A stretch of 64,000 bases of DNA, from contig JAFKKG010000009.1 in assembly GCA_017305715.1 (NCBI GenBank), forward strand, positions 62,001 to 126,000. Reading direction: 5' to 3'. Positions 1 through 7,347 of the stretch are shown here, one piece after another. Numbering within the stretch: the first letter of the stretch is position 1; each line of letters begins with the position of its first letter. The notes below the pieces were generated by a model. That model was not told where the DNA came from. It ran no database searches and saw nothing but the letters and a program-made list of their open reading frames with translations. Source of the DNA: Hyphomicrobiales bacterium. GTDB taxonomy: Bacteria; Pseudomonadota; Alphaproteobacteria; Rhizobiales; Xanthobacteraceae. Both the position numbers and the translations under genes were made by a program.

Positions 1-2
1 GG

Positions 3-1229
3 TCAAGGCTCGAGTCGTTCCTGACGAAGCGTCCGCAAGAAAACGGGCACGATCGCCGCCGCAAAACCCGACGCTGCACCGACGCCGAGCGCCCAGCGTG
101 GCCCGTAATGATTGGCCACCCATCCGACGATCGGCGCTCCGATCGGTGTGCCGCCGAGGGCGATGCCAACGCGGAGCGCCATCACCCGTCCGCGCATGGC
201 TGGCTCAGTTGAGAGCTGCATCAGGCTGTTCGTCGTGTTGGTGACGGTCAGGGCGGCGACGCCGATGATGACGAGCGCGCTGGCAAAGAACCAGTAGCCC
301 GGAGCAACGGCGGCCAGCGTGCAGCCGAGCCCGAAGACGCCGGCGCCGACCATCAACAGGCTGAATCGCGGCTTTTCGCGGCCGGCGCTCAACAGCGCGC
401 CGGCCACCGTGCCGATCGCCATGATCGATGACAGCAGGCCATAGCCGCGGGCATCGGCATGGAAGACGCCGACCGCCATGGTCGAGATGAAGATCGGGAA
501 ATTCAGGCCGAAGGTCCCGATCAGGAACAGCATGACCAGGATCGCCTTGAGGTCAGGGCGTCGCCACACGTAGCGGAACCCCTCCGTAAAGCTTCCTCTA
601 GCGCGGTGAGCCCTGGCGTTCGGACGAAGCTCCGCGATGCGCAGGAACGCCAGCGAGATCAGCACCGCAACGAAGGAGGCGCCGTTGATCAGGAAGGCCC
701 ACCCGGTGCCGATCGCGGCGATGATCATGCCGGACAGGGCTGGGCCGATCATCCGCGCTGCGTTGAACGAGGTCGAGTTCAGAGCCACCGCATTGTGCAG
801 GTCCTCGTCCCCGACAAGTTCCGCGACGAAGGTTTGGCGCACCGGCGCATCGAACGCCGCGGCACTGCCGAACAGGAAGGCGAAGATGTAGACGTGCCAG
901 AGCTGGACGACGCCGGTGACGGTAAGCGCGCCTAGTGCCAGGGCAAGAACCCCCATCGCCGCCTGCGTGGCGATGAGAAGCTTGCGCTGGTTGAAATGGT
1001 CGGCGGCAAAGCCCGTCCACGGCAGCAGCAGGAGCTGCGGCCCGAACTGCAACGCCATGACCAGGCCGACGGCAGAAGCGTCGTGATGGGTGAGTTGGGT
1101 GAATACCAGCCAGTCCTGCGCCGTCCGCTGTACCCAGGTGCCCACGTTGGAGACGAAGGCTCCGCCGACCCAGACCCGATAGTTGAACCCTCGCAGCGAC
1201 CGAAAAATACCCGCGAAGGGAGGGCTCAT
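3..1229 (-). CDS. MFS transporter (drug/metabolite exporter type)
   Basis: Integral inner-membrane transporter of the major facilitator superfamily, 408 aa, with about 12 hydrophobic segments. The N-terminus (FNYRVWVGGAFVSNVGTW followed by a QDWLV segment) and the loop with DHFNQRK between helices 2 and 3 fit the enterobactin-exporter (EntS/MFS_3) type group. The open frame extends upstream, but the extension is arginine-rich and overlaps the preceding gene, so I place the start at the ATG of MSPPFAGIF. That start overlaps the upstream membrane-protein gene by 4 bases, which suggests translational coupling. It is the last gene of a MarR-headed operon, so an efflux role is likely; the substrate is unknown. 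The stop codon lies at positions 3-5, so the gene is complete. Confidence 0.88.
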   Translation of the reverse strand: MSPPFAGIFRSLRGFNYRVWVGGAFVSNVGTWVQRTAQDWLVFTQLTHHDASAVGLVMALQFGPQLLLLPWTGFAADHFNQRKLLIATQAAMGVLALALGALTVTGVVQLWHVYIFAFLFGSAAAFDAPVRQTFVAELVGDEDLHNAVALNSTSFNAARMIGPALSGMIIAAIGTGWAFLINGASFVAVLISLAFLRIAELRPNARAHRARGSFTEGFRYVWRRPDLKAILVMLFLIGTFGLNFPIFISTMAVGVFHADARGYGLLSSIMAIGTVAGALLSAGREKPRFSLLMVGAGVFGLGCTLAAVAPGYWFFASALVIIGVAALTVTNTTNSLMQLSTEPAMRGRVMALRVGIALGGTPIGAPIVGWVANHYGPRWALGVGAASGFAAAIVPVFLRTLRQERLEP

Positions 1230-1555
1230 GGATGCTCCGGCTGGTTGCCGCCATGGAACCGGCCAAAATGCCGGGCGGAAAAAAGCGCGATCAGGAACGC
1301 GCCGGCGCCGAGTGCGGCAACGTCGGCCGTATCCTTCAGGCTGAATTCGCCGACACGGCAGACGAGCACGTAACCGATGAGGAGATTGAAGAAGCCCCAC
1401 AGTATGTTGACGGTGGACGAAGACAGCCCTTCTCCTGGCGGCTTGGCGAAGGGACTCTGAAACGGCCGCCCCATCATGCCGCTGACGAAATGAGGGATCG
1501 CGTTCGCCAGGAAGACCCCGCCAAAGAAATAGGACAGGAGAGAAAGCCATGTCAT
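1226..1555 (-). CDS. small membrane protein, function unknown
   Basis: A 109-aa protein with three hydrophobic segments (about residues 3-22, 48-68 and 78-95). The loop after the first helix carries the motif FVSGMMGRPFQSPFAKPPG, which looks conserved rather than random. It starts 1 base after the isochorismatase-like gene stops and ends overlapping the MFS gene by 4 bases, so it belongs to the same transcript. I recognise it only as a proteobacterial hypothetical membrane protein. It may assist the transporter, but nothing in the sequence shows that. Confidence 0.75.
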   Translation of the reverse strand: MTWLSLLSYFFGGVFLANAIPHFVSGMMGRPFQSPFAKPPGEGLSSSTVNILWGFFNLLIGYVLVCRVGEFSLKDTADVAALGAGAFLIALFSARHFGRFHGGNQPEHP

Positions 1556-1556
1556 C

Positions 1557-2126
1557 TCAGGCGCTCCTTGTTGTTTGCAGCAGATCGATGATCTCCCGGC
1601 TCGTGCCGGTCTCGCCGAGCCGCGGAAAGACGTTCCTGGTGCTGTAATCGTGGGCCTCGGGGCGTGTGTCGGTCATGGCGTCGAGCGCGAGGGTGACGTT
1701 GAACCCTAGCTCATAGGCCTGTCGCGCGGTCGACTCGACGCCGGTCCCCGTCGCCACGCCGGCGATCACCACCTGGGTGACGCCGCGCGCTTTCAGTTGG
1801 GTTTCGAGGTCGGTGCTGGCGAAGGCGCCCCAGGTCCGTTTCGTCACGACGATATCGTCGGACTGCCGGTCAAGTTCTGGAAGGAAATCGGTGAAGCCTT
1901 CAGGAAACGGATTCTCGTGGCGCCTCGGCTGTTCCGTGCGCCCCGGTGCGCCGCCGAGGACGTTGACCAGCACGACCGGAAGGCGTCGGGCGCGGAAGCT
2001 GTCGGCCAGCGCGCGCGACCGCTCGACCACCTCGCCGATGGGGTGGATGACAGGCACGCCAACAAGGCCTTTCTGCAAGTCTACAACGATGAGGGCCGTG
2101 TTCGGATCGAGCGTGGTCAATGCCAT
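1557..2126 (-). CDS. isochorismatase-fold protein, YecD-like (no catalytic cysteine)
   Basis: A 189-aa isochorismatase/cysteine-hydrolase fold protein. Asp16 in ALIVVDLQKG and Lys96 in VVTKRTWGAF match the first two catalytic positions of the superfamily. The third position, normally Cys before V-x-x-T-A, is Gly129 in GVATGTGVESTARQA. E. coli YecD, as I remember it, has the same Gly in NIGVESTARNA and a very similar C-terminus, so this is a YecD-type subgroup and not a damaged hydrolase. A classical amidase or isochorismatase activity is therefore doubtful. The gene lies 60 bases after the MarR gene on the same strand and is probably under its control. Confidence 0.88.
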   Translation of the reverse strand: MALTTLDPNTALIVVDLQKGLVGVPVIHPIGEVVERSRALADSFRARRLPVVLVNVLGGAPGRTEQPRRHENPFPEGFTDFLPELDRQSDDIVVTKRTWGAFASTDLETQLKARGVTQVVIAGVATGTGVESTARQAYELGFNVTLALDAMTDTRPEAHDYSTRNVFPRLGETGTSREIIDLLQTTRSA

Positions 2127-2186
2127 GGATGCTCCCTTTGGAATTTCAAGCGGATGCGATCGGGCGTGAGGCCCCTCGCACCGCGA

Positions 2187-2642
2187 TCAATCGTCCACGA
2201 GCCGCTTGAGCAGCTCGACGGCCTTCGCCACCTCGTCCTGTTCCTGCGGCGAAAGCTGCGCCTGGAGCATACGGATCAGCCGGTCCTGACGCGCCGCGCG
2301 TCCCTCTTCGGCCCATTTGCGACAGGCGTCCGTAAGGGAGAGCAGGGTCTGCCGCCCGTCCGCCGGGTCCGGCACGCCCCTGACCAGGCCGGCGCTGTCC
2401 AGCGCTGCGATGACGGGGGCCATCGATTGCGGACGCATCCCCTCCGCCCGCGCCAGGCTTGCCGCCGTGGCGGGGCCGTCCTTCTCCAGGCGAAGCAGCA
2501 CGGACACTTGGGAAGGCGTGAGGTCTCCGAAATGGGTTGGTTCGCGCAGGCGGCGTTTCAGCTTGCCCAGCAAAGCGCGAAGGTCCCGCGCCAAGGCCGC
2601 GGTGCGCTTGACCGAATGACGATCGTCCGACAGCGAGCTCAT
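2187..2642 (-). CDS. MarR family transcriptional regulator
   Basis: A 151-aa winged-helix regulator of the MarR family. The recognition region reads LTPSQVSVLLRLEKDGPATAASLARAEGMRPQ up to the wing PDPADGRQTLLSLT, whose D-x-R pattern is typical. I use the ATG giving MSSLSDD. The frame could begin seven codons earlier at a TTG, but that codon lies inside the palindrome upstream. It is the first gene of a four-gene operon ending in an MFS exporter, the usual setting for a MarR repressor that controls its own operon and responds to a small aromatic ligand. The ligand is not known. Confidence 0.9.
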   Translation of the reverse strand: MSSLSDDRHSVKRTAALARDLRALLGKLKRRLREPTHFGDLTPSQVSVLLRLEKDGPATAASLARAEGMRPQSMAPVIAALDSAGLVRGVPDPADGRQTLLSLTDACRKWAEEGRAARQDRLIRMLQAQLSPQEQDEVAKAVELLKRLVDD

Positions 2643-2649
2643 GTCGTGC

Positions 2650-2678
2650 CATCTAACAATCAACAGTCAAACTGTCAA
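2650..2678 (-). promoter_or_regulatory. putative promoter with MarR operator
   Basis: Immediately upstream of the MarR gene, ACAGT-CAA-ACTGT (2663-2675) forms a 13-base palindrome. On the minus strand a perfect -35 hexamer TTGACA (2673-2678) overlaps it, with a weak -10-like TAGATG 17 bases downstream. An operator overlapping the -35 box fits an autorepressing MarR protein. The assignment is inferred from position and symmetry. Confidence 0.45.
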
Positions 2679-2979
2679 GATTACCTGTTAATATGGCGAT
2701 GCTGGGGGACTTTGTTGCGATCGACCCGGCCATAGAGGTCATCGGATGCTTACGTTTCGGCGGGCAGGGTATCCCGGCGACGGCTGTCTGGCGTCAGTTG
2801 CGACGATCCATGCGATGGAGAGCATTTCATCGCCAGCGAGGCGACGGCCGGAGCAGCCGTTCTCAGTGTCGCCCGTCATCGGATCGACGGAGAGCGACGG
2901 TCCGTTCAGCACGGTCCAGTCATTGCAACAACGACAAGCGCGCTCTCCGGCGGTTTCCCAGCAGGCCGTCGAATAAGAT
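2679..2979. other. intergenic, no gene recognised
   Basis: About 300 bases between the MarR promoter and the terminator of the first PEP-CTERM gene. Two short plus-strand frames are open here, but their translations are arginine- and serine-rich and match nothing I know. I see no RNA gene or repeat. Confidence 0.5.
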
Positions 2980-2999
2980 GGGCCGCCCGGAGGCGGCCC
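2980..2999 (-). terminator. stem-loop terminator of PEP-CTERM gene 1
   Basis: GGGCCGCC-CGGA-GGCGGCCC gives an 8-bp perfect stem with a 4-base loop, starting 21 bases past the stop of the gene at 3021-3731. On the minus strand it is followed by the moderately T-rich ATCTTATTC. Confidence 0.6.
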
Positions 3000-3020
3000 T
3001 TTCGCGCAATACCGAGATAA

Positions 3021-3731
3021 TCAGGCGGCGAGCGTCGCCGTCTGATGACGCCGACGATAGGCCATGAAGCCGACGCCCGCAAAGCCCAGGATCATCATCG
3101 CCCAGGTTGACGGCTCAGGTACGCCGCCGACAGCCGTCAATTGCACGTCCGCCGTTACACTCAGATAGGCTCCCGTCTGCTCCCGATCGGCATAAAATAT
3201 TTCGAGCGTGTTGAGCCCGGCAAGACCGTTTCCGGCAAAGCTGACGCTGGTGACGCCGTGGATGCCGGGGTTCTGCCCAATCAGAATGCCGTTTAAATAT
3301 ACGAACGTGTCGTCATCTGAGTTAACCGCGAAATTTACGGTTCCCGCCGATGCCAGGGAGAATGAACCAAGGAATTTCGCGGTTTCGAAGACGCGGCTAT
3401 CGTTCGAGCCTGTGCTGTTCGGCGCGTACATGTTGCTTCCATAAGGAAGCGTTATCACCCCCGTGCCGGTGACCGATACGTTCGGATTGGCCGTGGTCCA
3501 CCACTGCAATTCACCACTCGGACCAATGGACGACACGCCGCCCGTGACGAACGGCAGGCCATTCACGAGGCCGCTTCCATTGGGGACAATGGGGGTGCCA
3601 CCCGGGAAATCAGGGCTCCCTTCAACGACTTGATAGTAGGTAGCAGACAAGGTGCCCGTGACGGAATCCGCGTGGGCGACCGATGATACCGAAAGCGCAA
3701 CAGCGGCAATCAAAGCAAATTTTAATTTCAT
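3021..3731 (-). CDS. PEP-CTERM sorting domain protein, fibro-slime/PA14-like
   Basis: A 236-aa exported protein. The N-terminal signal peptide MKLKFALIAAVALSVSSVAHA is followed by a beta-rich domain containing VNSDDDTFVYLNG and a downstream G-x-H element, a pattern seen in PA14 and fibro-slime domains. The C-terminus is a PEP-CTERM signal: [13 protein letters not shown], a hydrophobic helix, then YRRRHQ. Such tails are normally recognised by an exosortase/EpsH system, which is not encoded in this window. The ATG at 3731 is preceded by a strong GGAGGGG site; the longer frame upstream lacks one. The upstream DNA is AT-rich compared with its neighbours. Confidence 0.9.
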   Translation of the reverse strand: MKLKFALIAAVALSVSSVAHADSVTGTLSATYYQVVEGSPDFPGGTPIVPNGSGLVNGLPFVTGGVSSIGPSGELQWWTTANPNVSVTGTGVITLPYGSNMYAPNSTGSNDSRVFETAKFLGSFSLASAGTVNFAVNSDDDTFVYLNGILIGQNPGIHGVTSVSFAGNGLAGLNTLEIFYADREQTGAYLSVTADVQLTAVGGVPEPSTWAMMILGFAGVGFMAYRRRHQTATLAA

Positions 3732-3831
3732 GTACCCCTCCAATTTAATTTTAAAAACGTCTGCGGCGGGACGTATTGAATGCAAGCGACGGCGCACATA
3801 ATCGTTAATGTAAACTAAAACCTGCGTCAAT

Positions 3832-4128
3832 ATGTATCATTGAAGTGAATCGGTCTTTGGTGTTGGCCGCATTCAGGCCTCAGCGTTCTCTGCTGATTTT
3901 TGAAGTCCCCCAGCTTCTTTGGTGAGCAAAAACCAGGTTCCATCGCCGTATTGTATGGACATCGCGAAATGACGGAAGAACTGGCATACGCTCAATCCCG
4001 CGCACAGAAATAAATCCGCCGCCGGACGACTATGCCCGCGGGGGCATTTGAATGCTCGAAGCTCTCAGCACCGAAGGAATGCACACCAAGACGGGCAGGG
4101 CCAAAAATTCCAGGCGGGAGAACGGTTC
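3832..4128. other. intergenic, no gene recognised
   Basis: About 300 bases between PEP-CTERM gene 1 and tRNA-Ser. The only structure seen is a short inverted repeat, ATGCCC-GCGG-GGGCAT (4032-4047), downstream of the tRNA on its strand. It could end the tRNA transcript but has no T-run. Confidence 0.4.
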
Positions 4129-4218
4129 TGGCGGAAGGGGTGGGATTCGAACCCACGGTACCCTTGCAGGCACGCCGGTTTTCAAGACCGGTGCCTTAAA
4201 CCACTCGGCCACCCTTCC
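4129..4218 (-). tRNA. tRNA-Ser (anticodon UGA)
   Basis: Read on the minus strand this folds as a class II tRNA. The acceptor stem GGAAGGG pairs with CCCTTCC; the D region is TGGCCGAGTGG; the anticodon arm is CCGGT-CTTGAAA-ACCGG with anticodon TGA; there is a long variable arm; and the T arm is GTGGG-TTCGAAT-CCCAC. Discriminator G and an encoded CCA end follow at 4129-4132. The long variable arm and discriminator G fit serine. Confidence 0.96.
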
Positions 4219-4409
4219 GCACTGACGATTTCAGCAGATTAGCCAGGGTCCCGGGAGAACCTATGGGATTCTGCCAGCACCTTGTTATCGAACATCATCG
4301 GCGCGCCTGTTTAGGGCCGCGTGCAGTGCCGCGTCAACTGCCGCGGCCGCAGCTGAACACTCGCGAAGACGACGTGCGTCAAGCACGCGAGGTCGAAGCC
4401 GGTAACGTC

Positions 4410-4431
4410 AAGACCGCCCGAAGGCGGTCTT
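4410..4431 (-). terminator. stem-loop terminator of PEP-CTERM gene 2
   Basis: AAGACCGCC-CGAA-GGCGGTCTT is a 9-bp perfect stem with a 4-base loop, 24 bases past the stop of the gene at 4456-5016. The design matches the stems behind the other two PEP-CTERM genes. It could act in both directions. Confidence 0.6.
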
Positions 4432-4455
4432 TGCTGTGCTTTGATTGAGGAGAGA

Positions 4456-5016
4456 TCAGGCCGCTGCAGGCAAAGAAACCCGGCTGCGGCGGCGATGTGC
4501 CCATAAAGCCATTCCGAGGAATCCCAGGATCATCATGGCCCATGTTGAGGGTTCGGGAACCGCGGCAGCGATAACCACAGGCGCTCCGATCGAGAAACTT
4601 CCTTGAGCGATGGTGGGGCCATTCAGGCCGGAGTGCACCTGCCAGGAGTTCGTGAATATCTCCAACGTGAGGGTGGGGGCCGAAAAGTTCTGCAGGGCTG
4701 TCAGGGTAAAAATGATGCCTGCGCCGCCTGATCCTGCCGCGCCCGTATTAATGTAACTGTTCGACGCCAAATTCGCAGGCGTAATGGTGAACGACTGGCC
4801 ATTCTCGGTAAAATTCAAGGCCACAAGATAGGGCGCGATGCTGCCACTGAGATTCGACGCCGCCGCCAGACTTGGAAGGTTCAACTCGAGCGAGCCGCTC
4901 GTCGCACCGCCGGTAAAATTGCCGAACGTATAAAGGATGTTTGCCTGCGCCGGAGCTGAAATACCGGCCAGAACAAAGCATGCCGCGGTCAAAGCAAGCT
5001 TGAGCCTCGAAAGCAT
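4456..5016 (-). CDS. PEP-CTERM sorting domain protein
   Basis: A 186-aa exported protein with a signal peptide (MLSRLKLALTAACFVLAG to about residue 25, cleaved after APAQA). A low-charge, Ser/Thr/Asn-rich beta-type middle follows, then a C-terminal PEP-CTERM tail: [17 protein letters not shown] and AHRRRSR. It shares only the tail, not the middle, with the other two PEP-CTERM proteins of the window. The function of the middle is unknown. A surface or extracellular-matrix role after exosortase processing is inferred from the family. Confidence 0.88.
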   Translation of the reverse strand: MLSRLKLALTAACFVLAGISAPAQANILYTFGNFTGGATSGSLELNLPSLAAASNLSGSIAPYLVALNFTENGQSFTITPANLASNSYINTGAAGSGGAGIIFTLTALQNFSAPTLTLEIFTNSWQVHSGLNGPTIAQGSFSIGAPVVIAAAVPEPSTWAMMILGFLGMALWAHRRRSRVSLPAAA

Positions 5017-5243
5017 TTAATTCTCCAAACTTCTAAAAATGAGCTGCAATCCATAAATCAGGCGGTCATTTTTGTGTCAATTGAAATTATGGCGTTGAAG
5101 GGGTTAAGTAAATGCGCGCTATAAGCTTGCATTCGCACGCAAAAAAGACTGCCCGACGGTCATCTCCGCAGTCGTGATGGCTTTCAATATCCGACCGCGC
5201 AATCCGGGCCGCCCAGCCAGCGGCCTATCTCATTCGCCCCGCT

Positions 5244-5507
5244 TCAGCATCCGCATTCCCCAATGATGCATTTTGGCGTCTGGAGAGGGGCCTCGATCGG
5301 TGATTTTGATCTCCGACCGGCTCTGCACGCCCCCAACCAGCTCTGAAGTCCGGGTTTCTCGATGGGAATCTGCAATTGTGCAGCCCGCTCTTGCCGTTCC
5401 TTCCTGGAAAACTCGCGCTCGCGTTGCTCGAAGGCAACCAGTTCCTTTTGCGCCGCCTCGAGAAAGCGGTCGCGTGGTGTTACGGCCAATTGAGTGTGTC
5501 CTGTCAT
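5244..5507 (-). CDS. hypothetical small charged protein
   Basis: A possible 87-aa protein beginning MTGHTQLAVTPRD. Residues about 10-50 form a strongly charged Glu/Arg/Lys-rich helix (AFEQREREFSRKERQERAA) that could be a coiled coil. The remaining C-terminus is low in structure and ends in two cysteines. There is no clear ribosome-binding site and no recognised family, so it could be a chance frame in a gene-poor region. Confidence 0.3.
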   Translation of the reverse strand: MTGHTQLAVTPRDRFLEAAQKELVAFEQREREFSRKERQERAAQLQIPIEKPGLQSWLGACRAGRRSKSPIEAPLQTPKCIIGECGC

Positions 5508-5738
5508 TAACGCACCCCGCTCAATGCCCCGCTGCACACTACGCAAATGCAGGGACATCGAAAAGGTTCAGTCCCGGAAAATTACGGAATGGTGAAATCA
5601 GGTCACATCGGCCTACGGCGCAAACAGCCACGGGTTACGCAATCGTTCCGACGTGATGGAGGGCGGCAAGCTCTTGGGGACGGATCGTGTCCGGATGCGG
5701 GACCAGCGGCGATGGGAGTGACCCGCGCTTGTCCTGTA

Positions 5739-5837
5739 CTAGCCGAATGCGAAAGCCAGCAAACTGGAGCACAGCAGCACGAGGCTGGCCGTGGTCAGTG
5801 CAAGGAATCCGTTGGAGACCAAATCGTGGCTGCGCAT
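5739..5837 (-). CDS. 32-aa single-pass membrane microprotein
   Basis: A very short frame, MRSHDLVSNG followed by a continuous hydrophobic stretch (FLALTTASLVLLCSSLLAFA) and a stop. The ATG is preceded by GGAAGG seven bases upstream, a good ribosome-binding site. Its size, one clean transmembrane helix and the site argue for a real gene, but proof would need conservation or translation data. It lies just upstream of a second microprotein-like frame on the same strand. Confidence 0.45.
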   Translation of the reverse strand: MRSHDLVSNGFLALTTASLVLLCSSLLAFAFG

Positions 5838-5957
5838 GATACACCTTCCACTCTGGATGCTCGTCCGAATTGATTAAAGCTTTCCGAATCTCCAGCCTCG
5901 AAAGAGGTGATGCGTCTTTCCACCTGGGACCAGGGTCCTTGGGACCAAGGCCTCAGG

Positions 5958-5978
5958 CGGGCCTGAAATTCAGGCCCG
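5958..5978. repeat. 21-base near-perfect palindrome
   Basis: Two 10-base arms (CGGGCCTGAA and TTCAGGCCCG) around a single A. It overlaps the stop codon of the 29-aa frame at 5970-6059. It may be an intrinsic terminator-like stem or a protein-binding site. Confidence 0.55.
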
Positions 5979-6059
5979 GGAACGATAGCCTTCAAGCGCA
6001 TGGGCCAGAAAAATCCCCACGCTCACCAGGCCCATAACTGCTGTAACCGTCTCAATCAT
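5970..6059 (-). CDS. 29-aa single-pass membrane microprotein
   Basis: A short frame encoding MIETVTAVMGLVSVGIFLAH followed by ALEGYRSRA. It has one predicted membrane helix, an acidic residue near the start and an Arg-containing tail after the helix, which suggests a real small membrane protein with its C-terminus in the cytoplasm. An AGGA element lies about nine bases before the ATG. I recall similar very small proteins in Bradyrhizobium but cannot verify this here. Function unknown. Confidence 0.5.
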   Translation of the reverse strand: MIETVTAVMGLVSVGIFLAHALEGYRSRA

Positions 6060-6429
6060 CGCACAAATCCTTTGCGCCCCTGCGAAGCACAAAACGACCG
6101 CGCCGTTGCACAGTCAAAAAGATTCAGTGGCCGAAATGAAAGTCCGCGCCGAGTGATGATTTGCTGCAACAGGTTGTCTTAAAGCGGGGCAGGGCGGGAC
6201 GAAGCGAGCCGCAATGGAGTGCTAGCCGCGCTCCGATGCGCCCGCAGACCGGCGAGCAGGCCAACGACACCCGGAAAAAGGTTTGATTCACCATGCGGCG
6301 CACACCCCATTTCCGCCGCGTTCGGGTTGCGATATCTTCATGACTTGGTGCGGTGGTGGGCCGTATCAAGGAATCAGGCGGCGCGGCCTCGACATGGGCC
6401 TGCAGCCGGTGGAATGGTAATCGGGGCGA
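6060..6429. other. intergenic upstream of rlpA
   Basis: About 370 bases holding the rlpA upstream region. Short frames on both strands have arginine-rich, unrecognisable translations. I see no RNA gene or repeat. Confidence 0.4.
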
Positions 6430-7347
6430 ATGGGGATTCTGCGGCCTAAATCGATGGTCCGGGCGGCGCGCGGCGCTGCCGCCGTGACCGCGTGTCTCTT
6501 GCTCGCCAATTGCGCCTCGTCAGGCAAATTCGCCACCCGTGTCGATCCGAAATACGGCGTTTCCTCCAGCCCCCGGGTGGTGGCGATGGGCGAGCCCGTG
6601 CCGAAAGGCGGCGGGACCTATCGCATCGGCAAGCCCTATACGGTGGCCGGGCGGGTTTACGTGCCGGAAGAAGATCCCGATTATCGCGCCGAAGGCATGG
6701 CCTCCTGGTATGGCGATGACTTCCATGGCCGGCTGACCGCCAACGGCGAAGTGTTCGACATGACGTCGCTGACCGCGGCCCATCCAACGCTGCCGATCCC
6801 GAGCTACGCGCGAGTCACCAATCTGCGCAACGGCAAATCGCTGATCGTTCGCGTCAATGACCGCGGCCCCTACCATGGCAACCGCCTCATAGACGTCTCG
6901 AACAAGGCCGCGGAACTGCTTGATTTCAAAAGCAATGGCGTTGCCAAGGTTCGGGTCGAATATGTCGGGCGCGCGCCTCTCGAAGGCTCCGATGACCGCC
7001 AGTTGATCGCCACGCTGCGGACCGGCGTTCCGGCACCGTCGCCATCCTCGGTCCGGGTGGCTTCCGCCCGGCCGTTCGTTCCCGAACTGCCGTCGTCGGC
7101 GGGCCGCATTCGCGGTGAGGTGCCGATGCCGGAAGGGCGTCCGTACAGCTTGGGTAACACCTCGGCCGATTACGCCTCGATCAATGCGACCTCGGAAATG
7201 TCGGCCTCCAGCCGCTCCCGCGGCCGCCATTTGGAAAATCCGCGCGCGGTGTCCTACGAGAACGAGGCGGTATACACGCCGGCGCCTCGCGCGGCCTATC
7301 TGCCGGCCGGTCCGAGCGAAGTCCTGAGCGGGCGCGGGCTCTATTAA
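6430..7347 (+). CDS. rlpA: RlpA-like septal ring lytic transglycosylase lipoprotein
   Basis: A 305-aa lipoprotein. The signal ends in lipobox LLANC with the lipidated Cys28. The double-psi beta-barrel domain spans roughly residues 85-180 and shows both family signatures: ASWYGDDFHGRLTANGE and VNDRGPYHGNRLIDVS. RlpA proteins cleave peptidoglycan strands lacking stem peptides or help septal wall processing. The long C-terminal region (about 190-305) is Pro/Ser/Ala-rich and I see no SPOR domain, unlike E. coli RlpA. It lies upstream of a D,D-carboxypeptidase gene on the same strand, with a convergent hydrolase gene between them. Its stop codon overlaps the stop of that convergent gene. Confidence 0.9.
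   Translation: MGILRPKSMVRAARGAAAVTACLLLANCASSGKFATRVDPKYGVSSSPRVVAMGEPVPKGGGTYRIGKPYTVAGRVYVPEEDPDYRAEGMASWYGDDFHGRLTANGEVFDMTSLTAAHPTLPIPSYARVTNLRNGKSLIVRVNDRGPYHGNRLIDVSNKAAELLDFKSNGVAKVRVEYVGRAPLEGSDDRQLIATLRTGVPAPSPSSVRVASARPFVPELPSSAGRIRGEVPMPEGRPYSLGNTSADYASINATSEMSASSRSRGRHLENPRAVSYENEAVYTPAPRAAYLPAGPSEVLSGRGLY

Noticed and set aside
4263-4448. Plus-strand 61-codon frame after tRNA-Ser
   Set aside because: Arg-rich translation, no ribosome-binding site, and it runs through the terminator stem at 4410-4431.
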